NCBI RefSeq assembly: GCF_019656315.1
Contig: NZ_BPLU01000067.1
Coordinates: forward strand, 172,850-236,849
DNA length: 64,000 nt
Direction of reading: 5' to 3'
Source of the DNA: Flavobacterium sp. UMI-01
GTDB taxonomy: Bacteria; Bacteroidota; Bacteroidia; Flavobacteriales; Flavobacteriaceae
Position 1 is the stretch's first letter. Each line of letters starts with the position of its first letter. Positions 29,159 to 39,085 of this stretch are shown one piece after another. A program made the translations under genes and the position numbers. The notes under the pieces are model-generated. The model searched no databases and was not told the origin of the DNA. It saw only the letters and a list, made by a program, of their open reading frames with translations.

Positions 29159-29321
29159 AAAAATCATCAATGAAAGATTAATAGCACCCAACGGATATTA
29201 TTTATATAAAAAAAGAAAAAGAACCATTAAGTCCCGAAGTTTCTAGATAAATTTTATTTAAATAAATTTTTTAATGACTTAATAATTTAAAAAATAATCA
29301 AATCGCTTAAATTAAAAACAC

Positions 29322-30104
29322 ATGAATCCATTCACAAAAACAGTCGTAGTCATTTTTCTAACAACATTTTCGCTAGCGAGTTGCAAATCTTCTAAAGAGG
29401 AAGAAAAAAACAAAGAAGAAGAAACTTTTGTTCAAAAAACTGAAAAAGCACACCACAAAGAAGCTTTTAGTGCAAAAGAAGCTATCCAATTTGACATTCA
29501 ATTATTTTTTGGTGGCAAAGAGCGTATGAACGCGACAATGACGCTTTTAACGAATTCGAGCAAAGGATTGATTGTTTTTAAAAATGGAGCCAAAATTATT
29601 GCGGACCATGACAAAGTCTATTATTCCCCAGATGTTCCATCTGAAAAATCTGTTCGATTTGATGCTTACACATGGTCGTATTTCTTTTTATTCCCTTATA
29701 AAATGAGTGATGGAGGTACTAAATGGGAAAACTATGAAAACAAAGAATCTGATCATGAAAAATTTGACAGCCAACGCCTAACATTTGAAGCAGGAACGGG
29801 CGACGCTCCTGACGATTGGTATGTTGTTTATACCAATAAAGCAACCAATCTAATTGAAAAAGCGGCTTATATTGTCACTGCTAATAAAAACAAAGAAGAA
29901 GCTGAGAAAAATCCTCATGCTATAAAATATACAGATTACAAGACTATTGACGGTATTCCTGTGGCGACAAAATGGAGTTTTTGGGAATGGGCAACTGATA
30001 AAGGTTTGACTGAAGAAATTGGCAACGCAACGCTAACCAACATCAAATTCATAAAAGTAGATGCCAATACTTTTGCTCCTGGTTCCGATTTCAAAACAAT
30101 CTAA
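29322..30104 (+). CDS. Lipoprotein of unknown function (LolA-like / DUF6503-like)
   Basis: A 260-residue protein with a lipoprotein signal (FLTTFSLASC, cysteine about 21), then a charged Lys/Glu-rich linker and a beta-rich domain. The region FFGGKERMNATMTLLTNSSKG and the later YKTIDGIPVATKWSFWEW are reminiscent of LolA-like beta folds used to carry lipids between membranes, and it may belong to DUF6503. I cannot prove that. It sits in the middle of the plus-strand array, 327 bases after the glycosyltransferase and 136 bases before the FAD oxidoreductase. Confidence 0.7.
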   Translation: MNPFTKTVVVIFLTTFSLASCKSSKEEEKNKEEETFVQKTEKAHHKEAFSAKEAIQFDIQLFFGGKERMNATMTLLTNSSKGLIVFKNGAKIIADHDKVYYSPDVPSEKSVRFDAYTWSYFFLFPYKMSDGGTKWENYENKESDHEKFDSQRLTFEAGTGDAPDDWYVVYTNKATNLIEKAAYIVTANKNKEEAEKNPHAIKYTDYKTIDGIPVATKWSFWEWATDKGLTEEIGNATLTNIKFIKVDANTFAPGSDFKTI

Positions 30105-30239
30105 AACCCAGATTCTCTTGAGTGGACAGTACACACCCCCAATGTCAGTCTGTCCCGAAGCTTCAACAAGCTTAATGTGACAACGGTCATAAAATGAACT
30201 CTGAAAACCTCATTTCACCAAACGGATTAAAAACTATTT

Positions 30240-31535
30240 ATGAAACACATTGTCATCATCGGAAACGGAATCTCGGGAGTTACCCTCGCGCGACATATTC
30301 GGAAACAATCGGATTTCAAAATCACTATTATTTCATCGGAAACTGAATTTTTCTTTTCCCGTACCGCTTTGATGTATGTGTTTATGGGGCATATGAAATG
30401 GGAACATACCCAACCGTATGAAAATGATTTTTGGAAAAAAAACCAAATTGACTTAATTCACCAAGAGGTAACCCAAGTTTTTCCTGAAGAAAAATCCATT
30501 GTATTGCAAGGAAATACCGTTTTACATTACGACAAATTAGTCCTTGCCACGGGGTCTAAACCCAACAAATTTGGCTGGCCAGGGCAAGACCATAAAGGAG
30601 TGACTGGACTGTATCACAAACAAGATGTCGCATCTCTTGAACAATGGGCACCTAGTACCAAAAGAGCCGTAATCGTGGGCGGAGGACTCATCGGGATAGA
30701 ACTTGCCGAGATGTTGCGTTCACGCAAAATCGAAGTCACTTTCTTGGTTCGGGAAAAAAGTTTTTGGGACGGTGTTTTGCCTTTTGGCGAAAGCCAAATG
30801 ATTAATCGTCACATCCGTGAACACCATATTGATTTGCGATTAGAAACTAGCTTAAAAAAAATTCTCGCTGATGAAAAGGGTCGCGCAAGAGCCATTATTA
30901 CCGACAAAGGCGAAACCATCGAATGCCAATTAGTTGGACTAACAGCGGGCGTTTCTCCCAATGTAGATTTCCTAAAAAATTCAGGAATTGAATTGGGGAA
31001 AGGAGTAAAAGTCAATCGCTATCTTCAAACCAATTACGAAGATATTTATGCCATAGGCGATTGTGCGGAACAACACGAAGCCATCGGACAACGTCGTCCT
31101 ATCGAAGCAGTCTGGTACACTGGAAGGATCATGGGCGAAACCTTGGCACAAACCTTAACCGGCAATCATACTGAATACCAACCGGGACATTGGTTCAACT
31201 CGGCTAAATTTCTCGATATTGAATACCAAACGTACGGTTGGGTTTGGGCACAACCTAAGGAGAATGAGGCGCATTTTTATTGGGAACATTCAGCTGGTAA
31301 AAAAGCCATCCGAATAGCATTTGACAAAAATGACAGCACCTTTTTGGGCATCAACACTTTCGGAATCCGAATGCGCCATGACTTTTTTGACAAAGTCCTC
31401 AACGAAAATAAAACCATTGATTATGTGATACAACATTTGGCACAAGCGAACTTTGATCCCGAACTTTACAAAAGTCATATCCGAGAAATTCAAAAGCAAT
31501 TCATTAATCAATGCGTTGGAGTTAAAAGAGCTTAA
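30240..31535 (+). CDS. NAD(P)/FAD-dependent oxidoreductase
   Basis: A 431-residue pyridine-nucleotide-disulfide-type flavoprotein. FAD-binding GNGISGVTLARHIR is at the N-terminus, the second nucleotide-binding site is IVGGGLIGIELAEML, and DIYAIGDCAE marks the FAD-ribose region. There is no CxxC redox pair, so it is nearer to the ferredoxin/rubredoxin reductase or NirB-head type than to disulfide reductases. It is two bases upstream of the 4Fe-4S membrane protein, so the two probably form an electron-transfer unit from NAD(P)H to a membrane acceptor. Confidence 0.88.
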   Translation: MKHIVIIGNGISGVTLARHIRKQSDFKITIISSETEFFFSRTALMYVFMGHMKWEHTQPYENDFWKKNQIDLIHQEVTQVFPEEKSIVLQGNTVLHYDKLVLATGSKPNKFGWPGQDHKGVTGLYHKQDVASLEQWAPSTKRAVIVGGGLIGIELAEMLRSRKIEVTFLVREKSFWDGVLPFGESQMINRHIREHHIDLRLETSLKKILADEKGRARAIITDKGETIECQLVGLTAGVSPNVDFLKNSGIELGKGVKVNRYLQTNYEDIYAIGDCAEQHEAIGQRRPIEAVWYTGRIMGETLAQTLTGNHTEYQPGHWFNSAKFLDIEYQTYGWVWAQPKENEAHFYWEHSAGKKAIRIAFDKNDSTFLGINTFGIRMRHDFFDKVLNENKTIDYVIQHLAQANFDPELYKSHIREIQKQFINQCVGVKRA

Positions 31536-31537
31536 AA

Positions 31538-33130
31538 ATGAGTACAGCACCAAAAAATATTTCTATCGCCTCACACGAGAACAACTACCTTAACAGCATC
31601 CAAAAATTAGGGATTGCTGTTGGCTTAATCGGTTTGTTTATCCTAGCATTGGCACTATTCAATTTTAATTTTCCCAACAAAGAAATTTGGTTAACGGCCT
31701 CTATAATTGCCATTTTCACTGGGATTATCATCTATGCGAATAGCACCTATCTCAACAAACCCGAAGGAATCCAAAACAACGATGTGTGGACATCTGGATT
31801 AACAAACAAAGGAACAATCGCTTGGATGATAGGTATTATTTTGACAGCCTTTTATGTGGTGCTGTATTGGTTTCCAAGCTATCTCGGACTAAATTCAGAA
31901 GGCAGAACAAATACCGGAATTGTTGGTTTTTTCGACCCTTTGAGTTTGATGTTAAACGGAAAACCAGCTAGCCAATGGTTTGTTTATGGAACACTTTACA
32001 CCGTTGCTATTTTAGGTTTGGGTTACAAATTTATTTTAAAATACCGTCACAACAACTACCAGTTGGTTCGCACGCTTTCAGTGATGTTTTTCCAGTTGGG
32101 GTTTGCTTTTTTAATTCCTGAAATTCTCGAAAAACTTAATCCAGACAAAGCTTATTTTGCCAAAGATTTAAAAAATATGTGGCCGTTGAATTATTATTTT
32201 TTTGACGAATGGCATTTAAAAAACATGATTAATGGTGGCGATTTAGGCGCTTTTATGTTGCTTTTTGGAGTGGCGATGATTTTTATCATCTCCCCTATTC
32301 TTACCTATTTTTACGGTAAACGATGGTATTGTTCCTGGGTTTGTGGTTGTGGAGGACTAGCCGAAACCGCTGGAGATTCTTTTCGTCATTTGAGCGATAA
32401 GTCCGTAAAAGCATGGAAAATTGAACGTTGGATGATTCATTTGGTCTTAGTATTTGCCTTTGTGAGTACCATTGCTGTAATTTTCACTTTTCTGTCGAAC
32501 AATCCCGAAATGAGTTTTATCACCCGTGACCAATTTGTTTGGGGAATTGTTATTTTTTTAGGCATTTTCACTTCATTTTTATATGTTTTCAAAAGAAAAG
32601 AACTAGATACGGATGCGGTCTATACCATGCTGACTTTGGTCATTATCATGGTGCTTGCCTTAGTAATGAATTATTTTTCGGGCAACTCAAACATTTTTTT
32701 TATCGATAGCTATAAATTAAGAGAATGGTACGGTTTTGCTATTGGAGCAGCTTTTAGTGGCGTGATTGGCGTGGGTTTTTATCCTATTTTGGGAAATCGT
32801 GTTTGGTGTCGTTTTGGTTGTCCTATGGCAGCTATATTAGGATTACAACAACGTTTATTTTCTAAATTTAGAATTACTACTAATGGCGGACAATGTATCT
32901 CGTGCGGAAATTGTTCTACCTATTGCGAAATGGGAATTGATGTACGTGCTTATGCACAAAAAGGTGAAAACATTGTGCGTTCCTCTTGTGTGGGTTGCGG
33001 TATATGTGCGGCCGTTTGTCCTCGTGGAGTTTTGAAATTGGAAAATGATACCCCCGCGGGACGCATCAATGCAAACGAAATCTTATTAGGAAATGATGTG
33101 GATTTAATGGATTTGGTGAATCAAAAATAA
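31538..33130 (+). CDS. Membrane-bound 4Fe-4S protein (NapH/CcoG-like)
   Basis: A 530-residue polytopic protein with eight or more helices and internal cysteine clusters (RWYCSWVCGCGG, and CRFGCPM). Its C-terminal soluble tail has two 4Fe-4S ferredoxin motifs (CISCGNCSTYC and CVGCGICAAVCPRGVLK). NapH- and CcoG-type proteins pass electrons across or along the membrane. It is coupled to the preceding FAD oxidoreductase (two-base gap), forming a likely NAD(P)H-to-cluster pathway. The electron acceptor is unknown, though in this cluster it could be the radical SAM enzyme or the desaturase. Confidence 0.88.
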   Translation: MSTAPKNISIASHENNYLNSIQKLGIAVGLIGLFILALALFNFNFPNKEIWLTASIIAIFTGIIIYANSTYLNKPEGIQNNDVWTSGLTNKGTIAWMIGIILTAFYVVLYWFPSYLGLNSEGRTNTGIVGFFDPLSLMLNGKPASQWFVYGTLYTVAILGLGYKFILKYRHNNYQLVRTLSVMFFQLGFAFLIPEILEKLNPDKAYFAKDLKNMWPLNYYFFDEWHLKNMINGGDLGAFMLLFGVAMIFIISPILTYFYGKRWYCSWVCGCGGLAETAGDSFRHLSDKSVKAWKIERWMIHLVLVFAFVSTIAVIFTFLSNNPEMSFITRDQFVWGIVIFLGIFTSFLYVFKRKELDTDAVYTMLTLVIIMVLALVMNYFSGNSNIFFIDSYKLREWYGFAIGAAFSGVIGVGFYPILGNRVWCRFGCPMAAILGLQQRLFSKFRITTNGGQCISCGNCSTYCEMGIDVRAYAQKGENIVRSSCVGCGICAAVCPRGVLKLENDTPAGRINANEILLGNDVDLMDLVNQK

Positions 33131-33272
33131 GCAACATTCAATTACAAGAAAGTAAATTTTGACTTTCATTTGTATAAAATCTAAATTATTATCCGTGTAA
33201 ATCAGCCCAATCTGCGTGGTATTTTTTTCAGGTAGATTTTTGCAGATGAGACAGATTTTTAAAAAAAATATG

Positions 33273-33310
33273 AAATCAAAAGGATTAGCACAGGTTAATC
33301 TTTTTGATTT
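33273..33310. repeat. Inverted repeat of the GATTAGCACAG type upstream of the MORN-like gene
   Basis: Arms 33273-33287 and 33296-33310 pair over 15 bases with one mismatch around an 8-base loop. The word GATTAGCACAG is also present at about 39718 and may mark a dispersed intergenic repeat. Confidence 0.5.
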
Positions 33311-33341
33311 ATGGCTAAACAAATAATTTGAGCAGAATAAA

Positions 33342-33728
33342 ATGACAAAAGGACTTTTTCTTCTTTTAATGATGACTGTTTTCGGAGCTTCGGAAAAGAA
33401 GCAGTATTCGAAAAGTTATTATCCAAATGGAAAATTACAAAGCGAAGGTTGGTTAAACCAAAACCAAAAGGTCGATTATTGGTTTTTCTATTATGAAAAT
33501 GGCAACAAAAAAGAAGAAGGACATTATCTTGGCAACAAAAAACAAAAATGGTGGTTGTTTTACGATTCAAATGAAACCCTTATTCGGAAAACAGAATATC
33601 AAAACGACAAACCCAGCGGTCTGAATCTCTTGTACAAAGACGGAAAAATCATCAAAGCCGAAAAATACGCTATGGGTATCAAAACAAAAGAGTGGCATTC
33701 CCTAGCTGAATATCAAAAAGACAATTAA
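33342..33728 (+). CDS. MORN/YwqK-like repeat protein, probably exported
   Basis: A 128-residue protein with a probable short signal peptide and repeated motifs KSYYPNGKLQSEGWLN, YYENGNKKEEGHYLGN and YDSNETLIRKTEYQN, which are MORN-type/YwqK-like sequence units. YwqK proteins are annotated as antitoxin-like or nucleotidyl-transferase-related, but such repeats occur broadly and mainly mediate protein contacts. It precedes the glycosyltransferase at 33733 by a few bases, so it is probably part of the same operon. Confidence 0.75.
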   Translation: MTKGLFLLLMMTVFGASEKKQYSKSYYPNGKLQSEGWLNQNQKVDYWFFYYENGNKKEEGHYLGNKKQKWWLFYDSNETLIRKTEYQNDKPSGLNLLYKDGKIIKAEKYAMGIKTKEWHSLAEYQKDN

Positions 33729-33732
33729 ATAA

Positions 33733-34422
33733 ATGAATGCTATCGTTGTAATTATACCCGCATTTAATGAAGAAAATGCAATAGGTCACGTCATACGTGA
33801 AATCCCTGAAATAGTAAGTGAAGTTATAGTCGTCAACAATAATTCGAATGACAATACAATTCTTGTCGCTCAAAAAGCGGGTGCCACTGTCCTAACTGAA
33901 AATAAAAAAGGGTACGGCTACGCCTGCTTAAAAGGATTGGATTACCTCGCCCAAAAAGAAAACAAGCCTGACATTGTGGTATTTTTAGATGGCGATTATT
34001 CTGATTATCCAGAAGAATTGACTAAAATAATTGCTCCTATACTCGACGATAATATCGATTTTGTCATTGGAGCTAGAGTGCCGTGGTTGAGAGAACAACA
34101 TGCGATGACCCCGCAGCAAATTTTCGGGAACTGGTTGGCTACTTTTTTAATGAAATTGTTTTTCAAAGCTAAATTCACCGATTTAGGTCCGTTTCGTGCT
34201 ATCAAATACCAAAAATTGTTAGCTTTGAAAATGGAAGACAAAACCTATGGCTGGACAGTTGAAATGCAACTGAAAGTCCTCAAACACAAAATGACCTACC
34301 TCGAAATCCCTGTGCGTTATAAAAACCGGATAGGTGTTTCTAAAGTTTCAGGAACCGTCAAAGGGACAGTTATGGCAGGATTCAAAATCATCGGTTGGAT
34401 TTTTAAATACACCTTCAAATAA
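33733..34422 (+). CDS. Family 2 glycosyltransferase (polyprenyl-phosphate-sugar synthase type)
   Basis: A 229-residue GT-A protein. It has VVIIPAFNEENAIGHV, VNNNSNDNT as the nucleotide-sugar region, and VFLDGDYSDYPEEL as the metal-binding DxD area, followed by GPFRAIKYQKL and TYGWTVEMQLKVL. This is the dolichol/undecaprenyl-phosphate sugar synthase pattern, though the usual C-terminal membrane helices are absent or weak. It starts four bases after the MORN-like gene and ends four bases before the next glycosyltransferase, so the set is cotranscribed. Confidence 0.87.
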   Translation: MNAIVVIIPAFNEENAIGHVIREIPEIVSEVIVVNNNSNDNTILVAQKAGATVLTENKKGYGYACLKGLDYLAQKENKPDIVVFLDGDYSDYPEELTKIIAPILDDNIDFVIGARVPWLREQHAMTPQQIFGNWLATFLMKLFFKAKFTDLGPFRAIKYQKLLALKMEDKTYGWTVEMQLKVLKHKMTYLEIPVRYKNRIGVSKVSGTVKGTVMAGFKIIGWIFKYTFK

Positions 34423-34426
34423 TTCT

Positions 34427-35908
34427 ATGTTACACATTTCTTATATCATTTTATTCTTTTACTGCCTCGCGATTGTATTGATTTTCTTTTATGGATTATC
34501 GCAGTTCAATCTGTTGTTCAATTATTTGAAAAGCAAAAAAGACACCCATTCTAATCATACCTATACTTTTGAAAAAGGTGATTCATTTCCCAAGGTAACC
34601 GTACAATTGCCTCTATACAATGAAAAATATGTGGTAGAACGCTTGTTGCGTACTATTGCGACTTTAGACTATCCTAGAGAACAACTTGAAATCCAAGTGC
34701 TGGACGATAGCACCGATGAGAGCGTGGCTTTTACCAAAAAAATCGTTGATGAGTTAGCACAAACAGGTTTAGACATTATACACCTGCATCGTTCCCATAG
34801 AACAGGATTCAAAGCAGGTGCGCTTAAAGATGGATTGGCTATTGCCAAAGGAGAATTCATTGCCATTTTTGACGCTGATTTTGTACCCCAGAAAAACTGG
34901 TTATTACAAACCGTTCCCTATTTCAAAGACTCCAAAATTGGCGTGGTTCAAACACGCTGGGGCCATTTGAATCGCAACTATTCCATTTTAACAAAAATCC
35001 AAGCATTTGCCCTTGATGCCCATTTTTCACTAGAACAAGTGGGGCGCAATTCGCAATCGCATTTTATCAATTTTAATGGTACGGCGGGCATCTGGCGAAA
35101 ATCCTGTATTCTAGATGCAGGCAATTGGCAAAGCGATACCCTTACCGAAGATTTGGATTTGAGTTACCGTGCACAGCTGAAAAACTGGAAATTCAAATAC
35201 CTTGAAAATGTTGAAACTCCTGCTGAATTGCCTGCTGTCATTAGTGCCGCACGTTCACAGCAATTTCGATGGAACAAAGGTGGCGCTGAAAATTTCAGTA
35301 AAAATGCCAAACGCGTCTTGAAATCAAATTCCATTTCGATTAAGACTAAAGTTCATGGTATTTTGCATTTGTTAAATAGTTCCATGTTTATGGCTGTATT
35401 TACGATGTCAGTACTCAGCATCCCAGTTTTATTTATCAAAAAAAAATTTCCACAATTTGATATACTTTTCGATTTTTTAATCTTTTTTATCATTACCTCC
35501 TTGTTGTTTTTTATTTGTTATTGGGTAACTTATAAAAGTATTCATGGTGGCGGATTTAGAAACTTCTTGGATTACTTACTGATGTTCATTACGTTTTATA
35601 CAATAGCCATGGGATTTTCTTTTCACAATAGCGTAGCGGTATTAGAAGGCCTATGGGGTAAAAAAAGTGAATTTGTTCGCACCCCAAAACTGAACATAGA
35701 AGGTCGAAAAGATCATTGGAAACAAAATAGTTATTTGAATTCAACAGTTTCCAAAAAAATTTATTTCGAAGGTTTTTTGATGCTTTATTTCTGTTTTGGT
35801 ATTTACAGTGCCGTCCAATTAGGCGATTTTAGTCTCGTCTTCTTTCATCTGATGTTGATGTTAGGATATGGCTACGTATTTTTTCAATCTATTGTTATCC
35901 CTAAATGA
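34427..35908 (+). CDS. Membrane family 2 glycosyltransferase (cellulose/hyaluronan-synthase-like)
   Basis: The ATG at 34427 gives 493 residues. There is an N-terminal membrane helix, a cytosolic GT2 domain ([33 protein letters not shown] as the DxD region, [11 protein letters not shown] and the Q-F-R-W motif in [10 protein letters not shown]) and several C-terminal helices. QxxRW and the TED motif define processive-type GT2 synthases such as BcsA-related enzymes, so it may make a membrane-linked glycan or transfer a sugar to a lipid. Its stop overlaps the next ATG (ATGA). Confidence 0.9.
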   Translation: MLHISYIILFFYCLAIVLIFFYGLSQFNLLFNYLKSKKDTHSNHTYTFEKGDSFPKVTVQLPLYNEKYVVERLLRTIATLDYPREQLEIQVLDDSTDESVAFTKKIVDELAQTGLDIIHLHRSHRTGFKAGALKDGLAIAKGEFIAIFDADFVPQKNWLLQTVPYFKDSKIGVVQTRWGHLNRNYSILTKIQAFALDAHFSLEQVGRNSQSHFINFNGTAGIWRKSCILDAGNWQSDTLTEDLDLSYRAQLKNWKFKYLENVETPAELPAVISAARSQQFRWNKGGAENFSKNAKRVLKSNSISIKTKVHGILHLLNSSMFMAVFTMSVLSIPVLFIKKKFPQFDILFDFLIFFIITSLLFFICYWVTYKSIHGGGFRNFLDYLLMFITFYTIAMGFSFHNSVAVLEGLWGKKSEFVRTPKLNIEGRKDHWKQNSYLNSTVSKKIYFEGFLMLYFCFGIYSAVQLGDFSLVFFHLMLMLGYGYVFFQSIVIPK

Positions 35909-37269
35909 CACTACCTACTTTACCCACTCTACAAACTTTTGGTTATTCTTTATTAAGCATCGTACTCTATTTATATGTGGGGTATCATTTAGAACGTTTT
36001 GAATTGCTCCCTTTGTTAGTGAGTTATAGTTTATTATTTTTTTGCACTTATCAAATCATCCAACTACAAAAGGAGAACCTCTCGTTTCTTGTAGGCTTAG
36101 GTCTGGCCATGCGAATAGCATTGTGGAGCGTTATACCCAATTTATCGCAGGATTATTTCCGTTTTATATGGGATGGAAGATTGCTTTTAGAAGGAATAAA
36201 CCCATATCTCTACTTGCCGGATGACCTTATTTCTCAAGCAGACTTTTCGATAGCAAACGCAAAAATGCTCTATGAAGGCATGGGAACTTTAAGTGCAGGG
36301 CATTATTCTAATTATCCACCGTTTAACCAACTGCTGTTTGCTATAGCGGCCTTTTTTAGCAACAACACCATCGACGGAGCGGTAATAGCGATGCGTATCC
36401 TCATTATACTTGCTGACATGGGGACCTTATATTTTGGATTACAATTATTAAAACGCTGGGGTAAAAAAAAAGAACGTATTTTTTGGTACATCTTAAATCC
36501 ACTGGTCATTGTAGAACTTACGGGAAACCTTCATTTCGAAGGAGTCATGCTGTTCTTCTTGGTCTGGAGCATGTACCTCCTTTCGCTTCGCAAATGGAAA
36601 ACGAGTGCCGTGCTATTAGCCTTATCTATTTCGACTAAATTACTTCCGTTGCTCTTACTCCCGTTATTCCTTCAAAAGTTGGGTTGGAAAAAAATCATCC
36701 TTTTTTACAGTATTGTCATCGGAAGTACAGCCTTGCTCTTTTTACCTTTTTATTCACCTAAACTTATTGAAAATTATACCAATACAATCCGTTTATGGTT
36801 TACTAATTTTGAGTTTAATGCGAGTATCTATTATATTATAAGAGCCATCGGTTTTTGGGTCAAAGGATATAATATCATCCATACTACGGGTAAAATTATT
36901 CCTGTCTTAATGGTCTTGTTTATTCTCTACAAAAGTTTGTTCGAAAAAAACAAAACGACCTCTCAACTCTTTCAGCAATTCCTCATTGTCCTAACCGTTT
37001 ATTTTATGACTAGTACAACCGTTCATCCGTGGTACATCATCAATCTTGTCTTGATGGGTGTTTTTACCTCTTTCAATTTTCCTTTCCTTTGGAGTTGGAC
37101 AGTGATTCTAAGCTATAGTGCTTATGGGGAATTCCAATTCAAAGAAAATTTTTGGTTTATTGGATTGGAATATTTGATTGTAATTTTTTATATAATTTAT
37201 GAAGTGAGGTTGAAATTACGCCTTAAAAAATCAGTATATTTGAATAAATCAACCTTTGAAAGTTATTGA
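35905..37269 (+). CDS. GT-C fold membrane glycosyltransferase (GT87/mannosyltransferase-like)
   Basis: A 454-residue protein with ten or more membrane helices. The first outer loop contains [22 protein letters not shown], whose acidic D/R-F-x-W-D-G pattern is typical of GT-C enzymes using polyprenyl-phosphate sugars. [20 protein letters not shown] is a family block of prokaryotic mannosyltransferase-like proteins. It overlaps the previous gene by four bases. With the polyprenyl-phosphate-sugar synthase at 33733 it could add sugars to an exported glycolipid. The sigma-factor promoter lies within its 3' end. Confidence 0.85.
   Translation: MTLPTLPTLQTFGYSLLSIVLYLYVGYHLERFELLPLLVSYSLLFFCTYQIIQLQKENLSFLVGLGLAMRIALWSVIPNLSQDYFRFIWDGRLLLEGINPYLYLPDDLISQADFSIANAKMLYEGMGTLSAGHYSNYPPFNQLLFAIAAFFSNNTIDGAVIAMRILIILADMGTLYFGLQLLKRWGKKKERIFWYILNPLVIVELTGNLHFEGVMLFFLVWSMYLLSLRKWKTSAVLLALSISTKLLPLLLLPLFLQKLGWKKIILFYSIVIGSTALLFLPFYSPKLIENYTNTIRLWFTNFEFNASIYYIIRAIGFWVKGYNIIHTTGKIIPVLMVLFILYKSLFEKNKTTSQLFQQFLIVLTVYFMTSTTVHPWYIINLVLMGVFTSFNFPFLWSWTVILSYSAYGEFQFKENFWFIGLEYLIVIFYIIYEVRLKLRLKKSVYLNKSTFESY
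37235..37242 (+). promoter_or_regulatory. Candidate -7 promoter element of the sigma-factor gene
   Basis: TATATTTG matches TAnnTTTG and lies inside the 3' end of the preceding gene, 28 bases before the ATG at 37271. Confidence 0.55.
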
Positions 37270-37270
37270 A

Positions 37271-37852
37271 ATGAGTATTACTGTCGAAAATTCTAAAACA
37301 ATTGTCGAAAAGTGGGTTCACCAATTTAGTGATGAATTGTACGCCTGGTCTTTGTATAAAACATCGTCTAAAGAAACCGCCGAGGATTTAGTACAAGAAA
37401 CTTTTTTAGCGGCTTATAATAAATTTGACAGTTTTCAAGGCAAAAGCCAACCCAAAACATGGTTGTTTTCGATTCTAAATAACAAAATCGTTGATTATTA
37501 CCGACTTCATGCTCGAACGTCCAAGAATCATTTTAGTTTAACCGAAGAAAGTGGCTATGAATTAACCGATAAACTGTTTAATACTACCGAAAATTGGATT
37601 GACAAAACCAATCATCCCGTATGGGAACAGGAAGAAGAATTGCTTGACAATCCTGATTTTAATCTCGTCATGCAAACTTGTATTGATGATCTTCCTAAAA
37701 ATTGGAAATATGCTATTACATCCAAATACCTTTCTAAACATAACGCAACAGCAATTTGTAAGGAACTGGCAATCACCACGTCTAATTATTGGCAAATTAT
37801 ACATCGGTCAAAATTGCTTTTAAAAAAATGTTTAGAAACCAAATGGAAATAA
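37271..37852 (+). CDS. ECF-like sigma-70-family sigma factor
   Basis: A 193-residue sigma factor. Region 2 is present (ELYAWSLYKTSSKETAEDLVQETFLAAY, FQGKSQPKTWLFSILNNKIVDYYR). The C-terminal part has a helix-turn-helix (KHNATAICKELAITTSNYWQIIHRSK) equivalent to region 4, with an extra insert between the two. I chose the ATG at 37271 over the TTG at 37256. The next gene encodes a small HxxxCxxC protein, the size and position expected of an anti-sigma factor. The pair would control an extracytoplasmic response, and the patatin gene follows directly. Confidence 0.88.
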   Translation: MSITVENSKTIVEKWVHQFSDELYAWSLYKTSSKETAEDLVQETFLAAYNKFDSFQGKSQPKTWLFSILNNKIVDYYRLHARTSKNHFSLTEESGYELTDKLFNTTENWIDKTNHPVWEQEEELLDNPDFNLVMQTCIDDLPKNWKYAITSKYLSKHNATAICKELAITTSNYWQIIHRSKLLLKKCLETKWK

Positions 37853-37866
37853 CAGATTGAACGAAA

Positions 37867-38124
37867 ATGAACAAACTCATGCAACAGCTTATCAAATCTT
37901 GTAAACTAACTTCTGAATTAATTGACAAACAGCAATTGACATCGTTGACAATTAAGGAGAAATTGCAATTACAAGCACATAAAGCCATGTGCAAAACCTG
38001 CACGGCTTATGAAAGTCAATCTAAAGTACTGGACGGCTTAATCCAAAAATGGTTCAAAGATAAATCCGAAAAATTAAGTGAACACAAAAAAGCAGCTATT
38101 ATTGACCAAATAAAAAAAGTATAA
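37867..38124 (+). CDS. Candidate zinc-binding anti-sigma protein
   Basis: An 85-residue protein starting 14 bases after the sigma-factor stop. It contains KSCKLTSELIDKQ and HKAMCKTCTAYE, a His-x3-Cys-x2-Cys arrangement that matches the zinc-binding anti-sigma (ZAS) domain. There is no transmembrane helix, so it is a soluble ZAS-type regulator rather than the membrane kind. The function follows from the motif plus position and has not been shown for this protein. Confidence 0.78.
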   Translation: MNKLMQQLIKSCKLTSELIDKQQLTSLTIKEKLQLQAHKAMCKTCTAYESQSKVLDGLIQKWFKDKSEKLSEHKKAAIIDQIKKV

Positions 38125-38142
38125 CTCCAAAAAAAAAGCTTC

Positions 38143-39081
38143 ATGAGAGCACTAATTATATCAGGCGGCGGAAGCAAAGGCGCTTTTGCAGGTGGCATTG
38201 CCGAGTATTTAATTAATGATTGTTGTAACCAATACGAATTGTATGTAGGTTGTTCTACAGGCTGTTTGTTATTGCCTCATCTCGCTTTAGGCAAAATCGA
38301 AAAAATTAAAAAAATATATACCTCTGTTTCTCAGGAAGACATATTTAGTATTTCTCCTTTTATTATCAAAAAAACCAAAGACGGATACGACACTAAAATC
38401 AATCACTTCAACTCCGTTTTATCGTTTATCAAAGGATGTCCCACATTTGGCGAAAGTCTTAATTTAAAAAAACTCATAAAAAAAAGCATTACCAAGGAAG
38501 AGTTTGACCAATTACAAGCCGAAAATAAAAAAGTCATTGTTACGGTTTCAAACCTTAGTTTGAACCAAATAGAATATTACAATTCTATAGATTGTACACA
38601 TGACGATTTTTGTGACTGGGCTTGGGCTTCTTCCAATTACACTCCTTTTATGAGTTTGATGACCAAAAATGGTTTTCAATATGCTGATGGCGGTTTTGGG
38701 AATTTTGTACCTATTTCCTGCGCTATCGAAAATGGAGCCACTGAAATTGATGTAATCATTCTCGAAAACGAAGTGCAATCCCTTCATTTTCCCGATATAA
38801 AAAATGCCTTTTCTTTATTGTTTCGAACTTTTCAATTCATGAAAAACACCAATAACTCTAAAGATATTATTATTGGTAAACTCATAGGGTTAAACCAAAA
38901 CATTAAAATAAATTTTTACTTCACCCCAGAACAACTCACTGACAACCCGCTAATTTTTGACCCTGTCGAAATGTCCAAATGGTGGAAAGCGGGATATGAA
39001 TATGCTAAATCCAGACAACCCGATAGTTTTTGTCATGTTCCCACTAAGGAAACAACGCAAAACGAAGTGGTTGAAGATTAA
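38143..39081 (+). CDS. Patatin-like phospholipase
   Basis: A 312-residue acyl hydrolase with the patatin oxyanion loop ISGGGSKGAFAGGIAEYL, the nucleophile motif GCSTG (residues 39-43) and the catalytic aspartate in ADGGFGNFVP. It would hydrolyse a phospholipid or other acyl ester in the cytoplasm. It follows the sigma/anti-sigma pair by 18 bases and probably belongs to their operon. The convergent msrB gene ends only four bases after its stop. Confidence 0.9.
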   Translation: MRALIISGGGSKGAFAGGIAEYLINDCCNQYELYVGCSTGCLLLPHLALGKIEKIKKIYTSVSQEDIFSISPFIIKKTKDGYDTKINHFNSVLSFIKGCPTFGESLNLKKLIKKSITKEEFDQLQAENKKVIVTVSNLSLNQIEYYNSIDCTHDDFCDWAWASSNYTPFMSLMTKNGFQYADGGFGNFVPISCAIENGATEIDVIILENEVQSLHFPDIKNAFSLLFRTFQFMKNTNNSKDIIIGKLIGLNQNIKINFYFTPEQLTDNPLIFDPVEMSKWWKAGYEYAKSRQPDSFCHVPTKETTQNEVVED

Positions 39082-39085
39082 AAAT

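Noticed and set aside
33131..33341. Degraded CRISPR-like repeats in the spacer after the 4Fe-4S gene
   Set aside because: The similar words (GATTAGCACAG, AATCTGCG) are dispersed single units without regular spacing, so they look like REP-type intergenic repeats instead.
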